Positions 1-5,014 of a stretch of 5,014 nucleotides of DNA are shown here, one piece after another. The position numbers were made by a program, and so were the translations under genes. Below the pieces are notes generated by a model. The model was not told where the DNA came from, searched no databases, and saw only the letters and a list, made by a program, of their open reading frames with translations. Origin of the DNA: an uncultured Rhodospirillaceae bacterium (GTDB taxonomy: Bacteria > Pseudomonadota > Alphaproteobacteria > Rhodospirillales > UBA2165); NCBI GenBank assembly GCA_913054205.1, contig CAJXJM010000222.1, positions 1 through 5,014 on the forward strand, in the 5' to 3' direction. How positions within the stretch are numbered: the first letter of the stretch is position 1; each line of letters starts with the position of its first letter.

Positions 1-48
1 GAAACGCCGGCAGAGAGATTTAACGCATGTGTTGCGTTGACCGGTTGA
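1..48 (+). mobile_element. 3' end of an IS30-family-type transposase gene (partial)
   Basis: Frame 1 is open from the window edge and ends in TGA at 46-48. The visible residues are ETPAERFNACVALTG. A Thr-Pro-Ala-Glu segment followed by a short Asn-x-Cys-Val-Ala tail is how many IS30-family transposases of alphaproteobacteria end, just after the conserved region that follows the last catalytic Glu. None of the DDE residues lie inside the window, so activity cannot be judged. The terminal inverted repeat of such elements lies within or just after the last codons; I cannot place it without the other end. Family assignment rests on recognising a 15-residue tail, so it is likely but not certain. 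Confidence 0.62.
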
Positions 49-88
49 GGTGGCAGCCATGAGCGGATTCTTTGAACCTATGTGATTG

Positions 89-117
89 ATGTCCGCTTTC
101 GGGTGTATAGCGGACAT
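89..117. repeat. Perfect 9-bp inverted repeat with 11-nt loop
   Basis: ATGTCCGCT at 89-97 is matched exactly by its reverse complement AGCGGACAT at 109-117, around the loop TTCGGGTGTAT. It lies about 40 bp past the transposase stop and 65 bp before the small reading frame. No T-tract follows directly, so it is not a classic intrinsic terminator on the + strand. It resembles short palindromic intergenic elements (GTCCGCT...AGCGGAC) that I associate from memory with proteobacterial genomes. It could also be a transcript-end stem or a target site for the neighbouring insertion sequence. The repeat itself is certain; its role is not. Confidence 0.6.
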
Positions 118-181
118 TCGCAAAAGTTTTCCACAGAGAAATAGTTCTTCGATCTAGATACACTCATATCTGGAGGTTCTA

Positions 182-325
182 ATGAAATCAACAATCGAGC
201 GAACAACAACTGGAATGCAATACGTCATTCCAGGAGCCGAGCGGATCGTTAGCGGGGCTTCGTCAACCCGCACTTGTTCAAAAATGCGATTTGATTTAGA
301 ATTAAATAGTTTAGACTTAAAGTAA
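182..325 (+). CDS. Small hypothetical protein, 47 aa, possibly a gene remnant
   Basis: An ATG at 182 sits 5 nt after TGGAGG (171-176), the best Shine-Dalgarno spacing in the window, and the frame runs to TAA at 323-325. The product begins MKSTIERTTTGMQYVIPGAE and ends in a Leu/Asp/Lys-rich tail. No membrane segment or signal peptide is visible. The first 25 residues look protein-like; the 'QYVIPGAER' stretch reminds me of the start of small uncharacterised alphaproteobacterial proteins, though I cannot verify this. The last dozen codons coincide with an AT-rich pair of repeats that looks like the marR promoter/operator, so the tail may be accidental and the gene truncated. It ends 26 bp before marR on the same strand. 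No function is assigned. Confidence 0.38.
   Translation: MKSTIERTTTGMQYVIPGAERIVSGASSTRTCSKMRFDLELNSLDLK
274..302 (+). promoter_or_regulatory. Candidate sigma-70-type promoter for marR-ligase
   Basis: TTGTTC at 274-279 and TAGAAT at 297-302 are separated by 17 bp. The -10 matches the consensus in five of six positions, the -35 only in its TTG. Transcription would start near 309, giving a leader of about 43 nt before the marR ATG. The two 12-mers described at 295-321 lie across the -10 box and the start point, as expected for a repressor-controlled promoter. This is inferred from sequence only. Confidence 0.45.
295..321. promoter_or_regulatory. Tandem 12-mers, candidate MarR operator
   Basis: TTTAGAATTAAA (295-306) and TTTAGACTTAAA (310-321) differ at one base and start 15 bp apart. 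Each has TTTA...TAAA arms around a 4-nt centre, and the first extends to ATTTA...TAAAT (294-307). They overlap the candidate -10 box and lie 30 bp before the marR start codon. MarR proteins commonly bind short AT-rich palindromes over their own promoter, so autoregulation of marR and the ligase is the simplest reading. I saw no further copy elsewhere in the window. Confidence 0.5.
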
Positions 326-351
326 AATGGCAATGGGGATAGGCTAGACGC

Positions 352-870
352 ATGGAAGAAGTTTCAAATAAGTCCGAGACCAATCATTCGAGAATGGATT
401 ACGAGACCGGCCTTGACGAGGACGAACAGCTCGATATCCGCATTTGGTTGCGCCTGCTGACCTGTGCCAATTTGATTGAGCGGCGCGTGCGGAAGAATCT
501 CCGAGATAAATTTGATACCACCTTGCCGCGCTTTGATGTGCTGGCGCAAGTTGACCGCGCGCCCGAGGGCCAACCGATGCGGGAACTCTCAAAGCGCATG
601 ATGGTGACCAATGGCAATATTACTCCCTTGGTAGACCGCCTTGTTGAAGAGAAATTGATCAGAAGAGAACCGTCTCCAAAAGATCGCCGGGTGCAGCATG
701 TGCAACTCACCCCAGACGGAAAAGAGGCGCTCGATGAAATGATCCCTGCACATCGATCCTGGGTCCATGAACTGATGACAGACCTTAATCGAAATAGTGC
801 TGGCGACCTCCTCATCTTGTTAGGTGAGCTGAAAGAATCAATCCTAAAAGCCGAGAGCAAAGAAGACTAA
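352..870 (+). CDS. MarR-family winged-helix transcriptional regulator
   Basis: The product is a 172-aa cytoplasmic DNA-binding protein, within the usual MarR range of 140-180 aa. An acidic N-terminal extension (residues 16-28) precedes the helix IWLRLLTCANLIERRVRKNL, which forms part of the dimer interface. The winged helix-turn-helix spans about residues 57-122. The recognition helix is around VTNGNITPLVDRLVEE (85-100), followed by the wing with the family-typical Pro-x-Asp-Arg-Arg (109-113) and a Leu-Thr-Pro-x-Gly turn (119-123). A C-terminal helix (about 150-167) completes the dimer fold. ATG 352 has the purine-rich stretch GGGGATAGG at 335-343; Met15 is a possible later start. The stop lies 10 bp before the ligase, so the two are surely co-transcribed. 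By analogy with MarR regulators beside aromatic-acid CoA ligases, the effector is probably the aromatic acid or its CoA thioester, which would lift repression. The effector is inference. Confidence 0.93.
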   Translation: MEEVSNKSETNHSRMDYETGLDEDEQLDIRIWLRLLTCANLIERRVRKNLRDKFDTTLPRFDVLAQVDRAPEGQPMRELSKRMMVTNGNITPLVDRLVEEKLIRREPSPKDRRVQHVQLTPDGKEALDEMIPAHRSWVHELMTDLNRNSAGDLLILLGELKESILKAESKED

Positions 871-880
871 CGAGGACACT

Positions 881-2542
881 ATGACGAATAAAATACCTGG
901 CGGCGTACCAACTGCCTATCAAGATACATTTGCGAGCGATCATCTACCACCTGCCGATGCGCTCCCTGAGTTTGATTTCACCGGCACACCGGAACTAGCT
1001 GCCTACGCAGATCACATGAATGTCGCGGCAGAACTTTTAGACAACGCGATCGGTCAGGGCTTTGGCGACAATGCGGTGACCCATTTGGTCGATATTAGTT
1101 GGACTTATCGTGAGCTATTGGATCGCGCCAATCGGATCGCTGAGGTGTTGACCGAAGATTGCGGCCTGGTAACCGGCAATAGGGTTTTGCTCCGCGCGCC
1201 CAATACGCCGATGCTCGTTGCCGCTTGGTTTGGCGTTTTGAAAGCCGGCGGCATTTGCGTCACAACCATGCCTTTGCTGCGCGCCCGCGAACTTCAATAT
1301 GCCATTGAAAAAGCCGAAGTATCCATTGCCCTTTGCGATGCCGATTTGGCAGAAGAGATGCAAGGAGCGCTTGAACTCACGAGCTCCATCAATCACACAC
1401 TTTATTTTTCGAAAGCTGGAAGCGGTGGAGAAGCTGCGACATTGGAAACAGCGTGCGACGCAAAATCGGGTCAGTTTGAAACAGTTAATACTGCCGCTGA
1501 CGATGTTGCCCTCATAGCGTTTACATCCGGCACCACCGGTCAGCCCAAAGGGGCCATGCATTTTCATCGTGATGTGATGGCGACAGCGGATACGTTTGGC
1601 CGCTATGTCGGCACGCTAACGCCAAAAGACATCGTAACCGGTACGCCGCCCATCGCTTTTACTTTCGGGCTTGGTGGGCTCACCATTTTTCCAATGCGAT
1701 TTGGCGCCTCCACACGGTTTCTTGAAAGCCCGTTCCCAGATCATATTTTGGAAAGCATCCAGAAATACAAAATCACGCAGATTTATACAGCGCCGACGGC
1801 TTATCGCGCGATGGCAGACATGATCGACGACTATGATATTTCGTCACTTCGCCAAGGCATATCAGCCGGCGAAACCCTACCCGGAGCGACGTGGGAGGCA
1901 TTTCACAAAGCAACCGGCATTCGTCTGATTGACGGCTTGGGCTCTACCGAGTTATTTCATATTTTTGTTTCAGCCGCACCGGAGGATATGCGCGCCGGCT
2001 TTACCGGCAAAGCCATTCCCGGCTTTCGCGCTCGCGTCGTCGATGATGACGGCAACGAAGTTCCCGCTGGCACGCCGGGCCAACTCTCGGTGCAAGGACC
2101 GACCGGGTGCAAATATTTGGGCGATCCTGACCGCCAACCAATATATGTCAAAAAAGGCTGGAACTATCCCGGCGACATTTACGAAATGGACGCTGACGGC
2201 TATTTCAAATATGTCGCCCGCGCCGATGATATGATCATTTCATCGGGCTACAATATTTCAGGCCCAGAAGTCGAAAACGTTCTGTTGGAGCATGAAGCTG
2301 TCGCCGAATGTGCCGTGATTGCAGCGCCTGATCCTGACCGCGGCAATATTGTCAAAGCGTTCATTGTTCTTCGAGATGGTTTTGACGGAGACGATATCCT
2401 TGTCAAAACCCTACAGGATTTTGTCAAAAACGAAATTGCCCCTTACAAATATCCGCGCGCGATATCATTCATTGAAGAATTGCCTAAAACACAGACTGGT
2501 AAGTTGCAACGTTTCCGTCTCAGGGATTTAGAAACTCCTTAA
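881..2542 (+). CDS. Acyl-CoA synthetase, benzoate/2-aminobenzoate-CoA ligase type
   Basis: This 553-aa ANL-superfamily enzyme forms an acyl-adenylate from a carboxylic acid and ATP, then the CoA thioester. All core motifs are intact: the phosphate-binding loop TSGTTGQPKG (215-224), GLGSTE (352-357), Asp432 in YPGDIYEMDADGYF, Arg447 in the ARADDMI hinge region, the CoA-side SSGYNISGPEVE, and the C-terminal catalytic Lys541 in PKTQTGK. The N-terminus (DTFASDHLPPADALPEF, then MNVAAELLDNAIGQG) is typical of benzoate- and 2-aminobenzoate-CoA ligases rather than fatty-acyl or 4-coumarate ligases, so an aromatic acid is the likely substrate. Which one cannot be read from sequence. The start has GAGG at 872-875, and length fits the family. 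It forms an operon with marR. No ring-oxygenase, ring-reductase or beta-oxidation gene is visible in the window, so the rest of the pathway must lie elsewhere or be lost. Confidence 0.88.
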   Translation: MTNKIPGGVPTAYQDTFASDHLPPADALPEFDFTGTPELAAYADHMNVAAELLDNAIGQGFGDNAVTHLVDISWTYRELLDRANRIAEVLTEDCGLVTGNRVLLRAPNTPMLVAAWFGVLKAGGICVTTMPLLRARELQYAIEKAEVSIALCDADLAEEMQGALELTSSINHTLYFSKAGSGGEAATLETACDAKSGQFETVNTAADDVALIAFTSGTTGQPKGAMHFHRDVMATADTFGRYVGTLTPKDIVTGTPPIAFTFGLGGLTIFPMRFGASTRFLESPFPDHILESIQKYKITQIYTAPTAYRAMADMIDDYDISSLRQGISAGETLPGATWEAFHKATGIRLIDGLGSTELFHIFVSAAPEDMRAGFTGKAIPGFRARVVDDDGNEVPAGTPGQLSVQGPTGCKYLGDPDRQPIYVKKGWNYPGDIYEMDADGYFKYVARADDMIISSGYNISGPEVENVLLEHEAVAECAVIAAPDPDRGNIVKAFIVLRDGFDGDDILVKTLQDFVKNEIAPYKYPRAISFIEELPKTQTGKLQRFRLRDLETP

Positions 2543-2559
2543 AAATACCCGTAATAGGT

Positions 2560-2588
2560 TTGGCAAATTTAGTTTGAGCCGCTATCGT
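2560..2588 (+). promoter_or_regulatory. Candidate promoter before the LVIVD remnant
   Basis: TTGGCA (2560-2565, five of six matches to the -35 consensus) and TATCGT (2583-2588, four of six) are 17 bp apart in the 86-bp gap after the ligase. A strong ribosome-binding site AGGGGGAG follows at 2618-2625, 3 nt before ATG 2629. The gene may therefore have had its own promoter as well as read-through from the ligase operon. This is weak evidence, from sequence only. Confidence 0.35.
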
Positions 2589-2628
2589 TTCCCTCAAATG
2601 CGACAAAACAAAAAAATAGGGGGAGCGA

Positions 2629-3253
2629 ATGTCTCAAGACAAAGCCTTAAATATGAAATTGGTTTCGCAGAACACGCTGGAGGGATTCGGCGGTGTGGGC
2701 GAAGGCATGGGCATGCAGGTGGCCAAAGATGGTCGCCGCATCATGTGGCTGGCACATGAAGGGGCGCCTAAAATTTTTTCCGGCGTTGATGTAACCGATA
2801 TCAAAAACCCGAAGGTGATTGTTCAGACCGAACTGCCGCACGATCATGTTCGCTCCAATTCCTTGGAAGTGACCGGCGATATTATGGCGGTTGCGTATCA
2901 GTGCTGGAAAGCTGCCGATGATCGCACACCCGGGTTTAACGAAAAGCCTGCTGGCGTCGAGCTTTTCGACATCAGTGATCCTGAAAATTTCAAATCGATT
3001 TTTTTTTGATTGTTCTGGTCCGTTTTCAATGGGCGTTCATCAATTGTGGTTCGCTGATGGCGAATATGTACACTTTGCCGGCGGTGCGCCGGATTTTGAG
3101 CCGATAAACCCCAAGGATAGCCAGTTTTATCGCTGTATTGATGTGCGCAATCCTTCCAAGCCGGAAGAAGTCGGCCGGTGGTGGTATCCCGGCACGCGCA
3201 AAGGCGATACGGAAGCGCCGCCCGCGCGTCATCCTAACGCCATTGGCGCGTGA
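2629..3253 (+). pseudogene. LVIVD-repeat beta-propeller protein, frameshifted and 3'-truncated
   Basis: The frame from ATG 2629 gives 126 residues and stops at TGA 3007-3009, right after nine T (2999-3007). The same protein resumes in the next frame (about 3005-3253) with FDCSGPFSMGVHQLWFADGE, then APDFEP, DVRNPSKPEEVGRWWYPGTR and KGDTEAPPARHP. The repeats VDVTDIKNPKVI, FDISDPENFKS and IDVRNPSKPEEV are LVIVD-type propeller blades. Intact relatives, as I recall them, are about 400 aa, so only the first half (roughly 208 residues) is left; after ARHP the match stops and a TGA follows at 3251-3253. The broken end overlaps the last codons of the opposing tetR gene. LVIVD proteins have no firmly assigned reaction. 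Its place behind an aromatic-acid CoA ligase hints at a former accessory role in that pathway. The homopolymer frameshift alone might be an assembly error, but the truncation is independent of it. Confidence 0.82.
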
Positions 3254-4433
3254 TAAACCAATCAACAATATTGGTCATTCTGCCAAGCAGAACAAGTTCG
3301 TCGGTGTCGAGAATTTTGAGAAGGTTCTGGCGGCACAATACCCAGCCGAGTTGAACTGAAAGCGAGCAATAAGCGTCCGCTTGAACTTCGGCAAAGGCTC
3401 GACCGCTCCGCCGTTCAATGCCATGACGCTCGCATAAATCATCAAGCAACAAACGTTGACCGATAAGATCAATTGGCGGCATACCAATCCCCGCCAGTTC
3501 GCGATAAGCCCAGTTTCGAAAAAATGGCTCATGTGTAATCATGCTGAACGGTTCGGCAAGATGATGGTCTTGGTCAACAATCCGGCTCTGTACATATAGT
3601 TCATGCATATCGACGAAGGCTTTATCAAAGACAGCTTCTTTTGAGCCGAAATAGTGATGGATCAATCCGTAATTCACTTCGGCGCGTTGAGCGAGTTCCC
3701 GTCCCGATATTCCTGTGTCTGCTCGTTCTTTGAGCAATTCGATCGCCGCTTGTACAAGTTTGTTTTCTACGGCTTCCCGTCCGCTTTCATCCAAGGCGGA
3801 TTTTTTTGGTTGCCGTGCAAAAAAATTCGGGATGTCGCGTTTTTGGATGTCATTAGGTGTGGAAGCGAAGAGATCATCTAACCGCTTTGCTGCCAACTCC
3901 TGGACCAAATCACGATGGCGAAGGGAAATTGATAAACCTTGAGAAAACGGTTTTTCAAATACCAGAGCGCCAATTTGTAAAGACCACCACGTCGCTGCCA
4001 AGGCATCGATTGTTGCGCTTGACATATCAGGGGAGCGCTCTTGAAGCGTGGCGGCAGCTTTCCCAATGCTATGGCCTCGCACCAGTTCTTGTTCCAATTC
4101 GGGTTTGAACGCATCCAATGTCAGGTAGACATAGGCCCGCCAATAATTAGGATACCCTGCGAGCGGGAAAGAAGGAGATCGCTCGGTCGTTTCAAATATA
4201 TCAACATCGTTGAAGTTGGATTTTTCCTGCCGATATGCGGCCGCTAGTAGTTCTGCGATGCTGCCGTGAGTGTAGTTCATCAAGGTATGATGAACGCCGG
4301 CACGTTTTGCCAGGCGCCGACTCGAAATATTTGACGGCGGCTGTTCCGCAAGCATTTCACTCGCCGCCTCGATAAGCAACGTCTGGCCGTCTTTCTTTTT
4401 TTGAGAAACAGGTAGGTTGAGTATATCGGCCAT
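3234..4433 (-). CDS. Tandem (double-domain) TetR-family transcriptional regulator
   Basis: The product is 399 aa, twice the usual TetR length, because it carries two complete TetR units. Unit 1 (about residues 15-190) has the helix-turn-helix SSRRLAKRAGVHHTLMNYTHGS (split: SSRRLAKRAGV, HHTLMNY, THGS; 37-58), divergent after the recognition helix. Unit 2 (about 216-399) has ISGRELAQRAEVNYGLIHHY (242-261) followed by the canonical FGSKEAVFDKAF. A charged linker (191-215) joins them, and each DNA-binding part is followed by an all-helical ligand/dimer region. One chain could fold as a pseudo-dimer with two different DNA-reading heads. ATG 4433 was chosen; an in-frame TTG at 4478 would add 15 residues, and neither has a clear Shine-Dalgarno. 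The stop (3234-3236) lies inside the LVIVD remnant, so the last residues may have been altered by rearrangement. Targets and ligand are unknown. Confidence 0.88.
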   Translation of the reverse strand: MADILNLPVSQKKKDGQTLLIEAASEMLAEQPPSNISSRRLAKRAGVHHTLMNYTHGSIAELLAAAYRQEKSNFNDVDIFETTERSPSFPLAGYPNYWRAYVYLTLDAFKPELEQELVRGHSIGKAAATLQERSPDMSSATIDALAATWWSLQIGALVFEKPFSQGLSISLRHRDLVQELAAKRLDDLFASTPNDIQKRDIPNFFARQPKKSALDESGREAVENKLVQAAIELLKERADTGISGRELAQRAEVNYGLIHHYFGSKEAVFDKAFVDMHELYVQSRIVDQDHHLAEPFSMITHEPFFRNWAYRELAGIGMPPIDLIGQRLLLDDLCERHGIERRSGRAFAEVQADAYCSLSVQLGWVLCRQNLLKILDTDELVLLGRMTNIVDWFITRQWR

Positions 4434-4502
4434 TTTGTTTTTAATCGGCGCGACGCAATGCCGAAAACAGTACTCCAATCTATATCAAAATTTAGATCAT
4501 TT

Positions 4503-4517
4503 TCTTGCAAAGCAAGA
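4503..4517. promoter_or_regulatory. 15-bp palindrome, candidate TetR operator
   Basis: TCTTGC AAA GCAAGA is a perfect 6-bp inverted repeat with a 3-nt centre, a size and symmetry typical of TetR-family operators. It lies 69 bp upstream of the chosen tetR ATG (25 bp before the alternative TTG) and just downstream of the predicted start point of the - strand promoter at 4530-4558. Autorepression by the double-TetR protein is the simplest inference. Confidence 0.42.
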
Positions 4518-4529
4518 TTTGTTTTCAGG

Positions 4530-4558
4530 AGTATAAGCAGTGCCTCTAAAATTGACCA
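4530..4558 (-). promoter_or_regulatory. Candidate promoter for the double-tetR gene
   Basis: Read on the - strand, TGGTCA (4558-4553; four of six matches to the -35 consensus) and TATACT (4535-4530; five of six to the -10) are 17 bp apart. Transcription would begin near 4523, placing the TCTTGCAAAGCAAGA palindrome at about +6 to +20. The leader to ATG 4433 would be about 90 nt, or 45 nt to TTG 4478. The rest of the 4479-4643 gap holds no gene and no clear terminator for the upstream permease. Confidence 0.4.
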
Positions 4559-4643
4559 GCCTACTTTAATCTGTCACTACAGCCTATCTGAGAGGACGTC
4601 CCTGCATGCCTGGATGTGGCAATTTTATATTCATTGGTATGGT

Positions 4644-5014
4644 CTATCCATGGCGTTTAAGCGCCGCTTCATTGATCAGATAAGCTGCGGCATTCACGCC
4701 GAGAGCAAGGCAGAGCAATATCACGCCAAGACCCAAGGCGAGGGCAAGATCACCTTTGCTGGTTTCCAAAGCGATGGTTGTTGTCATGACCCGCGTTACA
4801 TGATCGATATTGCCGCCGACAATCATCACCGCTCCAACCTCGGCACTGGCGCGCCCAAACCCCGCAAGAATGGTCGTCATCAGATTAAATCGATTGTCCC
4901 ACAATAATGAAATCACCGTTTCTCCCGGCCCAGTGCCGAGAGATCTGAATTGTTCAGCATATTCATCCCATAGCGTTTCGGTTGATTGCCGTGTGAGCGC
5001 GGCAATGATCGGCA
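4644..5014 (-). CDS. tupB: Tungstate-type ABC transporter permease, C-terminal part
   Basis: The frame is open through the window edge and ends in TAG (4644-4646), leaving 122 residues of a protein usually about 230-240 aa. It begins PIIAALTRQSTETLWDEYAE, with the EAA-type cytoplasmic loop (EYAEQFRSLGTGPGETV) that contacts the ATPase subunit. Next come a helix around LMTTILAGFGRASAEVGAVM and the family-typical MIVGGNIDHVTRVMTTTIAL, then ALETSKGDLALAL and a last membrane helix (about GLGVILLCLALGVNAAAYLI). The AEVGAVMIVGGNI signature is characteristic of TupB and related anion permeases. An internal GTG at 4916 is not the true start, because homology continues upstream of it. It should work with a binding protein (TupA) and an ATPase (TupC) in tungstate uptake; neither is visible here. 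The gene directly downstream is the double tetR, so tupC is not in the position it often holds. Confidence 0.9.
   Translation of the reverse strand, partial: PIIAALTRQSTETLWDEYAEQFRSLGTGPGETVISLLWDNRFNLMTTILAGFGRASAEVGAVMIVGGNIDHVTRVMTTTIALETSKGDLALALGLGVILLCLALGVNAAAYLINEAALKRHG

Noticed and set aside
127..135. TTTTCCACA, one mismatch from a DnaA box
   Set aside because: It is a single copy with no cluster of boxes, no AT-rich unwinding region and no replication gene nearby; chance is the better explanation.
399..860. 153-aa open frame on the - strand
   Set aside because: It is a shadow of the marR gene, whose + strand frame has clear family motifs; the opposite product is Ser/Arg-rich without a recognisable fold.
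1115..1567. 150-aa open frame on the - strand
   Set aside because: It lies antisense within the CoA ligase, whose motifs are intact in the + frame; the product is Cys/Gly-rich and resembles nothing I know.
2982..3007. TGAAAATTTCA palindrome followed by nine T, as a possible intrinsic terminator
   Set aside because: The stem is only 5 bp and AT-rich, and it lies inside conserved LVIVD coding sequence that continues beyond it in the shifted frame.
4280..4510. 76-aa - strand frame starting upstream of tetR
   Set aside because: It overlaps the first TetR domain in another frame and has a basic, low-complexity product; the tetR frame explains this stretch.
4594..4615. GGACGTCC and GCATGC palindromes after tupB as a terminator
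   Set aside because: The two short palindromes do not combine into one stable stem and no T-tract follows on the - strand.
4458..4907. 149-aa open frame on the + strand
   Set aside because: It spans the tetR promoter region and runs antisense to tupB, which has strong permease signatures; the + strand product shows no domain.

Overview
The window looks like chromosomal DNA of an alphaproteobacterium of moderate GC, with a Rhizobiales- or rhodobacteria-like protein style. This is inferred from the protein sequences; no rRNA, tRNA or other lineage marker is present.

Layout: (1) Bases 1-48 are the last codons of a transposase that I read as IS30 family. A short non-coding stretch follows, with a perfect 9-bp inverted repeat and a well-placed Shine-Dalgarno that opens a 47-codon reading frame (182-325) of unknown nature. 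(2) A two-gene unit on the + strand has a MarR-type regulator (352-870) and, 10 bp later, an acyl-CoA synthetase of the benzoate/2-aminobenzoate-CoA ligase type (881-2542). A promoter-like pair in front of marR is overlaid by two near-identical 12-mers, a good candidate for the MarR operator. (3) A broken gene for an LVIVD-repeat protein (2629-3253) is frameshifted at a run of nine T and then cut off at about half the family length. (4) On the - strand, abutting and slightly overlapping that remnant, lies a regulator with two complete TetR domains in one chain (about 399 aa). It has its own promoter-like sequence and a 15-bp palindrome. (5) The right edge holds the C-terminal half of a tungstate-type ABC permease (TupB, - strand), open at the window end.

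Interpretation: marR plus the ligase reads as a self-contained, effector-controlled entry step for an aromatic acid, in which CoA activation is repressed by MarR until an aromatic acid or its CoA thioester appears. The LVIVD gene probably belonged to the same catabolic neighbourhood but is now decayed. The transposase end, the frameshift and the abrupt joint with the tetR gene suggest a rearranged, eroding accessory region next to a tungstate-uptake locus. I found no convincing new multi-gene system. The most unusual intact item is the double-TetR protein.
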